This document shows positions 36,950-44,789 of a stretch of 64,000 nucleotides of DNA, in pieces. Within the stretch, counting starts at the first letter, position 1. Every line of letters begins with the position of its first letter. Source of the stretch: Gemmatimonadota bacterium (GTDB lineage: Bacteria; Gemmatimonadota; Gemmatimonadetes; Gemmatimonadales; Gemmatimonadaceae); contig JAIOPJ010000054.1 in NCBI GenBank assembly GCA_021413975.1, positions 310,001-374,000 of the forward strand, in the 5' to 3' direction. The translations under genes were made by a program, and so were the position numbers. The notes under the pieces are model-generated. The model had not been told where the DNA came from. It did not search any database and saw nothing but the letters and a program-made list of their open reading frames with translations.

Positions 36950-38053
36950 TCACTCTTCGAGGATGGGCATTTCGAGCGTTTCCCGGCGGATCGCCCCTTC
37001 CATGGATTCGACATGGATCGCGTCGGTCGGACACTGGTGCACGAAGTCGCCGTCGGCCCGGGACCATTCCACGGGGCTCACGAGCACTTCCGCCTTTCCT
37101 TCCTGGTCCATGGTCATCATGCGCGGCGCGAGCGTCGCACAGAGCGTGCATCCCGTGCACGCCGCGCGGTCCACCCGCACCTCGACCATGCGGCGCGGCC
37201 AGACCCCGCCGAGCATCATCGAGGCGCCCGCGCGGTCGAGCGCGTCCTGCGCCGCCTCGTACCCCAGCTCGATCATCCGCCGCACATGGGCGAAGCTGAA
37301 CATGTTGAACTGCCAGACCGCGGGACGGACGAGCAGCAAGGGCGGTCCCCGCCAGGTGTCGAGCTGCAGCCACTGCAGCTTCTTCATCATGATCTGCGCC
37401 GAGCGCATGTAGATCGCGGCGAAGCCCTTGTCCCTGATGCGGCGTGCCCGCGCGATGTTCGTGCTCCCCACATCGACGGCGATCACGGCGTCCATGCCGT
37501 GCGAGGCCGCGAGCGCGGGGACGTTGTCGGAGATGCCGCCGTCGGCGCAGGTCCGCCCGCCGAGCACCCCGGGGGGGAAGAACCCCGGCAGCGCGCACGA
37601 GGCGTACACCGCCTCCCACACCTTCACGTCCTGCAGGCCGGGGAGTCCCCAGACGACCTGCGCGGCCGACTCGAGGTCGACCGAGTTCACGAGCAGCGGG
37701 CGCGGCAGGTCGTGGAAGGTCCCCTCGGGCACGATGTCGCGGACGAGCTTCTGCAGCGGCTTCGCCAGATAGAGCGAGGGGGCCAGCATCCGCTTGGTCA
37801 CCATCGAGATATGGTCGATCCGGAACAGGTCGCTCTTCTGCAGCAGGAGCGCCCGGCGTTCCATCTCCGCGATCGGCATGCCGCCCACGTAGGCGGCCGC
37901 GATCAACGAGCCGATGCTCGTGCCGGCCACGACCGTGGGTCGGATCCCGCGCTCCTCGAACGCACGCAGCACGCCGATGTGCGCGAAGCCCTTCAGGCCG
38001 CCGCCGCCGAGGACGAGGGCGACCTTGGGCGGCAGGACCAAGCCGTCATTCAT
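36950..38053 (-). CDS. Patatin-like phospholipase with a C-terminal 4Fe-4S ferredoxin domain
   Basis: 367 residues. Seen: a patatin domain with oxyanion GGGGLKG (16-22), nucleophile Ser46 in GTSIGS and the dyad Asp171 in DGG, so lipolytic activity is expected. At about 291-350 follows a ferredoxin-like domain with Cys299, Cys302, Cys305 in ACTGCTLC and Cys341 in HQCPTDAIHVE, the spacing of a single 4Fe-4S cluster. There is no stop or frameshift between the two parts. Known: patatins hydrolyse phospholipids or esters; a fused ferredoxin is uncommon. Inference: the cluster may sense redox state or oxygen and control the lipase, or form a complex with a partner. Shares an operon with aconitase, another Fe-S protein. 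Confidence 0.9.
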   Translation of the reverse strand: MNDGLVLPPKVALVLGGGGLKGFAHIGVLRAFEERGIRPTVVAGTSIGSLIAAAYVGGMPIAEMERRALLLQKSDLFRIDHISMVTKRMLAPSLYLAKPLQKLVRDIVPEGTFHDLPRPLLVNSVDLESAAQVVWGLPGLQDVKVWEAVYASCALPGFFPPGVLGGRTCADGGISDNVPALAASHGMDAVIAVDVGSTNIARARRIRDKGFAAIYMRSAQIMMKKLQWLQLDTWRGPPLLLVRPAVWQFNMFSFAHVRRMIELGYEAAQDALDRAGASMMLGGVWPRRMVEVRVDRAACTGCTLCATLAPRMMTMDQEGKAEVLVSPVEWSRADGDFVHQCPTDAIHVESMEGAIRRETLEMPILEE

Positions 38054-38087
38054 CGGAGGCGCATCCCGCGCACGCGATGGCGGGCGA

Positions 38088-38471
38088 CTACTGCAGGTAG
38101 AGGTAGAGCCCGTAGAGCCCGTAGCCGAGTCCCGCGAGACTCACGATCCCCCCGGCGTCGCCGCCGACGATCGCCCCGCCCAGGATCGCGGCACCGCCGA
38201 CGATCATCTGCGGGACGCCGCGCTTGCGGGAGATCGAGGGCTGCGGCGCAGGGTCGAGGCCCGCGCTCGCGACCGCGCGCGCCACCGAGAAGCCCGCACG
38301 CGCCTGATCGAGCCGCGGCCCTGCGGCCGGGGCGGGCGCCGCCGTCATCGGCTCGATCGTCGCGGCGTTCGATGCGCCCGTCGTCGCGACCGCGCTCGAC
38401 TGTGCCGCCGTCACCGAGGCGCTCAACGCGAGCGCCATCGCCGTGATCGGAATGATCCGCTGCATCATCAT
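38088..38471 (-). CDS. Small exported protein of unknown function
   Basis: 127 residues. Seen: a signal peptide MMMQRIIPITAMALALSASVTA (cleavage near TAAQS), a low-complexity Ala/Pro/Thr middle, and a hydrophobic Gly-rich C-terminal segment of about 35 residues (MIVGGAAILGGAIVGGDAG then LAGLGYGLYGLYLYL) that could span a membrane once or twice. A GGGGAG ribosome site precedes the ATG. Composition resembles Gemmatimonadota-restricted envelope proteins; I recognise no family. It is separated from the patatin gene by 34 bases on the same strand and divergent from the kynureninase-like gene, with whose promoter region it shares about 100 bp. Confidence 0.7.
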   Translation of the reverse strand: MMMQRIIPITAMALALSASVTAAQSSAVATTGASNAATIEPMTAAPAPAAGPRLDQARAGFSVARAVASAGLDPAPQPSISRKRGVPQMIVGGAAILGGAIVGGDAGGIVSLAGLGYGLYGLYLYLQ

Positions 38472-38491
38472 CTCGTGCTCCCCGGAGGAGG

Positions 38492-38520
38492 TTGGACCCG
38501 CCCTGCGGTCAACCTATCAT
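38492..38520 (+). promoter_or_regulatory. Sigma-70 promoter of the kynureninase-like gene
   Basis: TTGGAC (38492-38497) and TATCAT (38515-38520) are separated by exactly 17 bases. Predicted transcription begins near 38527. This is the best-formed promoter seen in the window and supports the GTG start at 38573 over the ATG at 38519, which lies in the -10. Confidence 0.65.
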
Positions 38521-38537
38521 GCCGGTAACTTACCGGC
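38521..38537. promoter_or_regulatory. Operator-like palindrome at the transcription start
   Basis: GCCGGTAA-C-TTACCGGC is a perfect 8-1-8 palindrome directly after the -10 box, covering the expected start of transcription. A repressor here would block initiation. No linked regulator gene is visible. Confidence 0.55.
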
Positions 38538-38572
38538 GACCCCGCGTCCGTCCGTTCCCAGCCGACTTGCCC

Positions 38573-39763
38573 GTGACCGATCCGCTCCTGCGTTTCCGCG
38601 ACGAGTTCCCCATCCTCGCGCGCAGCACCTACCTCGTCTCCAACTCGCTCGGCGCCATGCCCCGGGCGGTCCCGGAGCGCCTCGCCGAGTACGCCGATTC
38701 CTGGGCCACCTGGGGAGTGCGCGCCTGGGCTCGCGGGTGGTGGGAGATGCCGCTCACCGTGGGCGACGTGGTCGCCCCGCTCATCGGCGCCGGCCCGCAC
38801 GAGGTCGCGATGGCCCCGACGGTCACCCTCGCGCAGGCCGCGGTGCTCTCGGCCATGGACTTCCGCGCCGGCCGCGACACGGTCGTCATGACCGAGCTCG
38901 ACTTCCCGAGCGTGCGCTACGCCATCGAACAGCTCGCACCGAAGCTCGGCGCGCGCGTCGTGGTGGTCCCGAGCGACGACGGCATCGGCATCGACCAGGC
39001 GCGGCTCCACGCGGCGATCGACGAGCGCACCGCGCTCGTCTGCGTCTCGCATGTGCTCTTCCGTTCGGCGTACATCATCGATGCCGACGCGCTCTGCCGA
39101 CACGCGCATGCCATGGGGGCGGTCGTCTCGCTCGACGCGTATCACGCCGTCGGCGTGATCCCCGTCGACGTCAAGGCGAGCGGCGTGGACTTCTACACGG
39201 GCGGCGTGCTCAAGTGGCTCTGCGGCGGGCCGGGGGGCTGCTTCATCTACGCCTCCCCGGCGGCGAGCGAACGGTTCGCGCCGGCGCTCACGGGCTGGCA
39301 GGCGCACAAGCGACCCTTCGCCTTCGACGGCACCATGGAGTACGCCGGGGGGATCCAGCGGTGGCTCGGCGGCACCCCGATCGTTCCGGCGCTCTACGCC
39401 GGCATCGAGGGTCCGCGCATCGTCGCGGCCGCGGGCATGCCGGCGATCCGCGCCAAGAACGTCCGTCAGGTCGCGCGACTCGTCGCCCTCGCCGACGCGC
39501 GCGGCTACCGGCTCTCGGCCCCACGGGATCCCGCGCGCCGCGGCGGCTCCCTCGCGTTCGACGTCCCGCACGGCGCCGAGGTGGCCCAGGCCCTGCTCGC
39601 GCGGGACGTCGTGATCGACTACCGCCCGGGTGCGGGGATCCGCGTGGCGCCGCACTTCTATACCACCGACGACGAGGTGGAGCGCGTGGTCGCCGAGATC
39701 GACGACATCCTGGCCACGGAGGCCTGGCGCGCGTTCGAGGGCAACCGGCCGACCGTCACCTAG
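38573..39763 (+). CDS. PLP-dependent class V aminotransferase, kynureninase-like
   Basis: 396 residues. Seen: FPILARSTYLVSNSLGAMPR at the start resembles kynureninase (NSLG); CVSHVLFRSAYIID, LDAYHAVGVIPVDV with the PLP-pairing Asp and His, and the Schiff-base Lys in GGVLKWLCGGPGGCF. Known: kynureninase cleaves kynurenine to anthranilate and alanine; other class V enzymes act as desulfurases or on other amino acids. The LKWLCGGPG motif is close to the kynureninase consensus, so that activity is a fair guess, but the other kynurenine pathway genes are absent nearby. The promoter palindrome suggests substrate-controlled expression. Next gene downstream is 86 bases away with its own -10. Confidence 0.82.
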   Translation: MTDPLLRFRDEFPILARSTYLVSNSLGAMPRAVPERLAEYADSWATWGVRAWARGWWEMPLTVGDVVAPLIGAGPHEVAMAPTVTLAQAAVLSAMDFRAGRDTVVMTELDFPSVRYAIEQLAPKLGARVVVVPSDDGIGIDQARLHAAIDERTALVCVSHVLFRSAYIIDADALCRHAHAMGAVVSLDAYHAVGVIPVDVKASGVDFYTGGVLKWLCGGPGGCFIYASPAASERFAPALTGWQAHKRPFAFDGTMEYAGGIQRWLGGTPIVPALYAGIEGPRIVAAAGMPAIRAKNVRQVARLVALADARGYRLSAPRDPARRGGSLAFDVPHGAEVAQALLARDVVIDYRPGAGIRVAPHFYTTDDEVERVVAEIDDILATEAWRAFEGNRPTVT

Positions 39764-39806
39764 CGGCGGCGGGACCTCCGGCCTTTCGCGGGTGCGATAA
39801 GCGTCG

Positions 39807-39813
39807 TACCTTC
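39807..39813 (+). promoter_or_regulatory. Candidate -10 element of the 75-aa / hydrolase / PsuG operon
   Basis: TACCTTC lies 36 bases before the ATG at 39850 in an otherwise featureless gap and matches the TAnCTTC pattern seen before other starts here. No clear -35. Confidence 0.35.
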
Positions 39814-39849
39814 GCCTGACGCACCCTTCTCTCTACACGAGCGAACCCG

Positions 39850-40077
39850 ATGCCCCAGCCGCCGAAGAAGCTCCGCAAGCAGTACCTGAACAACGAGTAT
39901 CCCAGCGCGGTCCTCAAGTTCGAGGACGGTCACGAGATCACCGTGAAGCGCGGCACCGGCAAGGCCTTCGACTGCTACGCGGGCGAGAGCATCAAGTTGC
40001 TCGCCGTCTTCGATCCCGACGCGCGCGAGCGCGACCTCGTGGAGACGCGCAAGTCGGACGACTTCCCCGACGCGTGA
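39850..40077 (+). CDS. Small acidic/basic cytoplasmic protein, unknown
   Basis: 75 residues starting MPQPPKKLRKQYLNNEYPSA. Seen: a basic N-terminus, a compact beta-like core (VLKFEDGHEITVKRG, SIKLLAVFDPDA) and an acidic tail. No signal peptide, membrane segment or metal motif; one Cys. I do not recognise the family. Evidence that it is real: good coding bias for the surrounding genome, a candidate promoter 36 bases upstream, and a stop that overlaps the GTG of the next gene as GTGA. Being first in the unit with an SxxK hydrolase and PsuG does not reveal a role. Confidence 0.7.
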   Translation: MPQPPKKLRKQYLNNEYPSAVLKFEDGHEITVKRGTGKAFDCYAGESIKLLAVFDPDARERDLVETRKSDDFPDA

Positions 40078-41021
40078 CGGTCCCGTCGGTGCTGCGCCCC
40101 CTGGTCGCGACGGGTCTCGTCGTCGCGCTGGGGGGCGCGTCGCTTCCGGCCCAGCGACCCGCGACCGCGGCCTCCGCCGCGCCGGCATCGGCGAGCGGTG
40201 TCGCCGCGCTGAAGCGCACGCTCGATTCGCTCGCGGACCGGCATCGCGGCGTGGTCGGGTACGCGATCCGCGACCTCGACTCCGGTGAGAGCCTCGGTCG
40301 CCGCGCCGACGAGCCGTTCCCCACGGCCTCGCTGATCAAGGTCCCGGTCCTCGTGACGCTCTTCGACCTCGTGGAGCGCGACATGATCTCGCTCGACGAC
40401 CGGCTCACGGTGCTGAGGATCGACAAGGTCGGCGGGGCGGGGCAGCTCCAGTTCCTGCACGACGGCGCCGAGGTCACGGTGCGCGACGCGGCCTGGCTCA
40501 TGACCACGATCAGCGACAACACGGCGACGAACCTCCTGCTCGACCGGATCGTCATCCGTCGCGTCTGGGCCAAGATGGACTCCCTGGGACTCGGCCGCAC
40601 GCGCGTCCATCACAAGAGCTTCCTGCGCGCGATCGCCTCGGTCGCGCCCGATTCGTCGGCACGCTACGGGCTCGGCGTCACCACGCCCGACGAGATGGCG
40701 CGGCTCTTCGCAATGCTCGCGAACGGGCAGGCCGTGAATCCGCGCGCCGACTCGGCGATGCTCGAGATCCTCGCGCACAACGAGGACGGGGCCCTGCTGC
40801 AGCGCTACGTCTCCGACCTGCGGTCGCCGCACAAGACCGGGGCCGACGACGGGATCCGCACCGAATGCGCGCTCTGGACACTCCCCGACCGCGTCGTCGC
40901 CTGCGTCCTCACCAAGGAGAACGCCGACCTGCGTTGGAACATCGACAACGAGGCGCAACTCCTCATGGCGCGCATGGGCGAGGCGATCGTGCGGACCTGG
41001 CGCCGTCCGGGCGCGCGGTGA
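40074..41021 (+). CDS. Class A beta-lactamase-like SxxK serine hydrolase, exported
   Basis: 315 residues. Seen: an N-terminal signal (about 1-27, VATGLVVALGGASLPAQ), then the three serine-penicillin-binding motifs in order: SxxK in TASLIKVPVL, SDN in TTISDNTATNLLL, and KTG in PHKTGADDG. Known: this set defines class A beta-lactamases and related hydrolases. The usual Glu166 loop is not obvious from reading alone, so true lactamase activity is uncertain; it may act on peptidoglycan-like or other amides. Coupled by GTGA overlaps to the small protein upstream and to psuG downstream. No resistance regulator (AmpR/BlaI) is adjacent. Confidence 0.88.
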   Translation: MTVPSVLRPLVATGLVVALGGASLPAQRPATAASAAPASASGVAALKRTLDSLADRHRGVVGYAIRDLDSGESLGRRADEPFPTASLIKVPVLVTLFDLVERDMISLDDRLTVLRIDKVGGAGQLQFLHDGAEVTVRDAAWLMTTISDNTATNLLLDRIVIRRVWAKMDSLGLGRTRVHHKSFLRAIASVAPDSSARYGLGVTTPDEMARLFAMLANGQAVNPRADSAMLEILAHNEDGALLQRYVSDLRSPHKTGADDGIRTECALWTLPDRVVACVLTKENADLRWNIDNEAQLLMARMGEAIVRTWRRPGAR

Positions 41022-41950
41022 GCAGCGCTGAGGGGCGGACCGGCAGCGCGCCGGTCCGCTGGGGTCACGAGGCGGGTGCGGCGCGCGACGCCGGCCGTCC
41101 GATCGTCGCGCTCGAGAGCTCGGTGCTCGCGCAGGGGCTGCCCGTGCCGGCCAATCGCGAGGCCGAGCGACGCATGCGTGGGGCCGTGCTCGCGAACGGC
41201 GCGGTCCCGGCCGTGACCGCGATGGTGCGCGGCGCCCTCACCGTCGGACTCGAGGGCGACGACCTCGAACGCTTCCTGCGACGCGACGGGGTGGCCAAGG
41301 TCTCGGCGCGCGACCTGCCCGTCCTGGCAGCGCGAAAGGGGGACGGTGCGACGACGGTGGCCGCGACCCTCGCCTGCTGCACCGCCGCCGGACTCGACGT
41401 CTTCGCCACGGGGGGGATCGGGGGGGTGCACCGTGAACCGGCGTTCGACGAGTCCGCCGACCTCGCCGAACTGGGGCGGTCGAGCGTGGTCGTCGTCTGC
41501 GCGGGTGCGAAGTCGATCCTCGATCTTCCGGCGACGCTCGAGCGCCTGGAGTCGTTCGGGGTCACCCTGCTCGGCTACCGGACCGACGAGTTCCCGGGGT
41601 TCTTCACCGCGGGCACCGGGCTCCGCGTTCCGGCGCGCGTCGATTCGGCGGCCGGGATCGCCGCGGTGTTGCGCGCCGCCCGTGCGCTCGGCCGACCCGG
41701 TGCGGTGCTGGTGGTCCAGCCACCGCCCGCGGCGCACGCGCTCGATGCCGAGGTCGTGGAACGCGCCGTGGAGTCCGCGCTGGCGGAGGCGCGAACGGCG
41801 GGGGTGCGCGGGGCGGCGCTCACCCCGATCCTGCTCGCCGCGGTGGAGCGGCATACCGGCGGTCGCTCCCTTGCGGCGAACCTCGCCCTGCTCGAGGCGA
41901 ACGCCGCGCTCGCCGCCGAAGTGGCGGTCGCATTGCTCGCTCCCCCCTGA
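41018..41950 (+). CDS. psuG: Pseudouridine-5'-phosphate glycosidase
   Basis: Splits pseudouridine 5'-phosphate into uracil and ribose 5-phosphate (reversible), for recycling the RNA nucleoside. Seen: 310 residues, with RPIVALESSVLAQGLPVPAN, ARKGDGATTVAAT with a catalytic Lys candidate, FATGGIGGVHREPAFDESADL (the family's GGxGGVHR...D.SADL block), CAGAKSILDLPATLERLES and GYRTDEFPGFF. The match is complete. The kinase PsuK that makes its substrate is not adjacent. GTG 41018 overlaps the hydrolase stop as GTGA, so expression is linked to that gene though the functions look unrelated. Confidence 0.92.
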   Translation: MSSAEGRTGSAPVRWGHEAGAARDAGRPIVALESSVLAQGLPVPANREAERRMRGAVLANGAVPAVTAMVRGALTVGLEGDDLERFLRRDGVAKVSARDLPVLAARKGDGATTVAATLACCTAAGLDVFATGGIGGVHREPAFDESADLAELGRSSVVVVCAGAKSILDLPATLERLESFGVTLLGYRTDEFPGFFTAGTGLRVPARVDSAAGIAAVLRAARALGRPGAVLVVQPPPAAHALDAEVVERAVESALAEARTAGVRGAALTPILLAAVERHTGGRSLAANLALLEANAALAAEVAVALLAPP

Positions 41951-42031
41951 ACGACCTTGCGACCGCTGTCGTGCGATCCGCACACCCTGTAGTTTCTGCT
42001 CAAGTCCCCTGAGCCGGAGGTCAGCCGAGCC

Positions 42032-43144
42032 ATGCCCTCTCCGTTCCTGAGTTCCGAGGAGTACGACGAGCGCGCGCACGAGCTCTACAACGAGGGGAGC
42101 TATGACGAGGCGCTGACGATGCTCCGCGAGGGCCTCGGCCTCTATCCCAACGCGGTGGAGCTGCACGTGGGGGTCGGCTACGCCCGGCTCGCGCGCGATG
42201 AGTTCGCCTGGGCGCGCCGGGCGTTCGAGGAAGCGCTCGTCCTCGATCCGGAACACGAGGACGCACTCGCGGGGCTCGGGGAGACGCTCATGCGCTTCGG
42301 GCAGACCCCGCAGGCGCTCAAGGCGTTCAATCGCATCCTCGAACTCGGCTACTCCGACGACGTCGAGCTCATGCTCCAGGTGGGGCGCGCGCTCTTCCGC
42401 GACGGGCTCGTCGCCGAGGCCAAGGAGTTCTTCGACATCGCCGTGCAGCAGACGCCGGAGAACTCCGAGGCGGTCGCGATGGTCGGCTATGCGCAGCACC
42501 GCCTCGGCGAGGACGTGGCCGCCGAGGAGACACTCAAGCGCGCGCTGCAGCTCGATCCCGACCACAGCGAGGCGCGCATCTACCTCGGCAATCTCCTCTA
42601 TGACCGCGAGGAGTTCGAGGCGGCGCTCTTCCATCTCGAGCGCACCAAGCCCGAGGATCACTGGGACGAACTCGGCATCTGGCGCCTGATGGAGCTGAAG
42701 AAGTCGCACCTGCGCATCAAGGACGACGATCCGTCACTCGGCATCTGGGAGGCGCGACTCACCGAGCTCACTCCCCCCGCCGACGCGCTCGAGGAGATGC
42801 TCGAGGAGATCGAGACGCGGGCCAACGAGAGCGCGCAGGCGGAGGCGCGCACGCAGCTCGAGCTCTTCGGCGCGCTGCTCGCCGACCTCACCAACAAGAC
42901 GGAGGGGCCGGACCGGCACCAGGTGGTGAGCCGGGACGGGCGGCGCTTCGAGGGCTCGTGGGAGGAGATCGTGGGCGCCATGCGCGACGAGAGCGCGAGC
43001 CACAAGGCGCGCACGATCGAGGAGTTCATGCAGGCCGAGGCCCGCCGCGGCTTCGGGCTCACGGGTGTGCTGATCCCCACGCGGGACGCGGAGAGCTTCC
43101 TCCGCGCCAGCGCCGACGCCGGACTCCTGCGGATCGTCCACTGA
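42032..43144 (+). CDS. Tetratricopeptide-repeat protein
   Basis: 370 residues, cytoplasmic. Seen: about six TPR units between residues 10 and 215 (pairs of helices with the usual spacing; for example ALTMLREGLGLYPNAVELH, AFEEALVLDPEHEDALAGLG, ALQLDPDHSEARIYLGNLLY), then an acidic helical linker and a C-terminal globular domain (VVSRDGRRFEGSWEEIVGAMRD). Known: TPRs are protein-binding scaffolds. Its stop overlaps the ABC ATPase start (CTGA), making it the first gene of a four-gene unit with an ABC transporter and M16 peptidase; inference: an assembly or regulatory partner of that system. No N-terminal signal, so it would act on the cytoplasmic side. Confidence 0.85.
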   Translation: MPSPFLSSEEYDERAHELYNEGSYDEALTMLREGLGLYPNAVELHVGVGYARLARDEFAWARRAFEEALVLDPEHEDALAGLGETLMRFGQTPQALKAFNRILELGYSDDVELMLQVGRALFRDGLVAEAKEFFDIAVQQTPENSEAVAMVGYAQHRLGEDVAAEETLKRALQLDPDHSEARIYLGNLLYDREEFEAALFHLERTKPEDHWDELGIWRLMELKKSHLRIKDDDPSLGIWEARLTELTPPADALEEMLEEIETRANESAQAEARTQLELFGALLADLTNKTEGPDRHQVVSRDGRRFEGSWEEIVGAMRDESASHKARTIEEFMQAEARRGFGLTGVLIPTRDAESFLRASADAGLLRIVH

Positions 43145-44043
43145 TCGCGTTCCAGGACGTCGGGAAGACGTATCGCTCGCTCTGGGGCACGAAGGTCCTG
43201 GCGGTCGACGGCGTCACGCTCACGGTCGCCCCGGGCGAGGTGGTCGGGATCGCCGGCCCGAACGGGGCCGGGAAGAGCACGCTCATCTCGATGCTGCTCG
43301 GCTTCCTTCCGCCCGACCGGGGCACGGTGCGGCTCGACGGGCTCGACCCGCGCACGTTCATCGAGCGCGAGGGGGTGGCGTACCTCCCCGAGCTCATGAC
43401 GATCCCGCTGCAGTGGACCGTCGAGGGTGCGCTGGACCGACTCGCCACGCTCAGCGCCATCGCCCCCGCGGAGCGGCTCGGTGCGCGGGAGCGCGTCATC
43501 GACACGGTCGGCATCGGTGAACACCGCTCCAAGCGGCTCAAGGCCCTCTCCAAGGGGAATCTCCAGCGCCTCGGGCTCGCCCAGGCGCTCCTCGCCGAGC
43601 GACGCGTGGTCGTGTTCGACGAACCGACGCACGGCCTCGATCCGCTCTGGACCGCGCGGTTCCGCGAGATCGTCGCCGGGTTGCGACGGGCGGACCGGGC
43701 GATCCTCATCGCCTCGCACAACCTCGACGAGCTCGAGCGGCTCTGCGACCGCGTCGCGATCGTCGACAAGGGACGGATCCAGCGCGTGGTCGATGTGCGC
43801 GAGGCCGCCGGCGCGAGCGGGGTGCCTCGACGTTGGCGCCTGCGCGCGCTCGTGGGGTGCGACGCGCTGGCGGCGCAGTTCACCGACGCGACGGTGAACG
43901 GCGACACGGTCGAATGCGAGGCGGACGTCGCCGGGCTCAACCGCGGCATCGCCATGGCGATCGCCCAGGGCGCCCTCATCTCCTCGGTCAACCCCGCCGA
44001 GTCCTCGCTCGAGGAAGCGTTCCGCACGGCGGTCGCCCGATGA
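43141..44043 (+). CDS. ABC transporter ATP-binding protein (probable CUG start)
   Basis: 300 residues. Seen: IAFQDVGKTYRSLWGTKVL opening, Walker A GPNGAGKST, Q-loop region, signature LSKGNLQRLGLAQAL, Walker B VVVFDEPTHGLD and H-loop ASHNLDELE; a C-terminal 75-residue extension with no known motif. The signature reads LSKGN instead of LSGGQ, as in ABC-2 type exporters. The natural N-terminus falls on a CTG at 43141 that overlaps the TPR stop as CTGA; no ATG, GTG or TTG lies near, and the nearest in-frame start 61 codons upstream would cover the TPR gene in another frame. So a CUG start is likely. Pairs with the downstream permease. Confidence 0.88.
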   Translation: MIAFQDVGKTYRSLWGTKVLAVDGVTLTVAPGEVVGIAGPNGAGKSTLISMLLGFLPPDRGTVRLDGLDPRTFIEREGVAYLPELMTIPLQWTVEGALDRLATLSAIAPAERLGARERVIDTVGIGEHRSKRLKALSKGNLQRLGLAQALLAERRVVVFDEPTHGLDPLWTARFREIVAGLRRADRAILIASHNLDELERLCDRVAIVDKGRIQRVVDVREAAGASGVPRRWRLRALVGCDALAAQFTDATVNGDTVECEADVAGLNRGIAMAIAQGALISSVNPAESSLEEAFRTAVAR

Positions 44044-44789
44044 TCGCCGGCCGTCCCTTGGTCGGGTATCTGCGGTGGCACGCGCAGGACACGGTGCTCA
44101 GGGCCCTCACGCCGCCGATCCTCTTCCTGGGCTTGGGAGGCGTGCCGCTCTGGAGCTTCGCCCGCACGGCCGGCCTGGACGCGATGGACCGGCCGGGCGA
44201 GGCGCACGACCTCGCGTTGCAGATCTACGGGAACACCATGCCGCTCACGATGACCCTCGGCGCGGTGCTCCTGGCCAACGGCCTCCACGCGACCGACCGC
44301 GAGAAGCAGTACTTCCGGTTCCTCTTCTCCAAGCCCGTCGTCGCCTGGGCGTTCTACCTGCAGCAGTTCGTCGTCGCGCTCCTGCTCTTCGCCGCGGCGA
44401 TGACGCTCGTGCCGCTCGGATTCGGCGCGATCGTGACCGCGGTGCCGGTGCTCGCGGTCACGAAGTCGGCGGTCCTCTTCGCGTTGCTCTACGGATCGCT
44501 CGTGGCGCTCTGCGGGTCGCTCGTGACGAAGGAAGGCGTGGTGTTCATCGCCGTGGCCGCGACCAGCATGGTGCTGCAGCAGCTCGGCAAGGCCGGCTTC
44601 CTCCCCCACTGGCTCGCGCTCGTCGCCGGGGCCCTTCCGCCGTTCCTGACCGCCGATTCCCTGCGGGGGCTCTGGCTCGCCGGGCAGCCCGTCGCGGCCG
44701 GCGACATCATGCATGTCGTCGGCTATTCTACTGCGATGCTCGCAGCCGCCCTTCTGCTCGTGCGGCGCCTCCCCCTCGCACGGTCATGA
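44040..44789 (+). CDS. ABC-type membrane protein (permease partner)
   Basis: 249 residues with about six hydrophobic segments: around 22-42, 70-88, 103-125, 130-150, 160-180, and a last one near 230-245 (TAMLAAALLLVRRL). A basic cytoplasmic loop with ATDREKQYFRFLFSKPV follows the second. Known: the layout (hydrophobic core, 240-260 residues, next to an ATPase) fits ABC-2 type permeases, although I see no strong family signature. ATG overlaps the ATPase stop (ATGA), and its stop overlaps the M16 gene (ATGA). Cargo unknown; the M16 peptidase next to it raises the idea of peptide export or peptide clearance. Confidence 0.8.
   Translation: MIAGRPLVGYLRWHAQDTVLRALTPPILFLGLGGVPLWSFARTAGLDAMDRPGEAHDLALQIYGNTMPLTMTLGAVLLANGLHATDREKQYFRFLFSKPVVAWAFYLQQFVVALLLFAAAMTLVPLGFGAIVTAVPVLAVTKSAVLFALLYGSLVALCGSLVTKEGVVFIAVAATSMVLQQLGKAGFLPHWLALVAGALPPFLTADSLRGLWLAGQPVAAGDIMHVVGYSTAMLAAALLLVRRLPLARS

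Noticed and set aside
40865-41017. Longer N-terminus for PsuG
   Set aside because: This extension lies inside the upstream hydrolase gene in another frame; GTG 41018 gives the usual length and a GTGA overlap.
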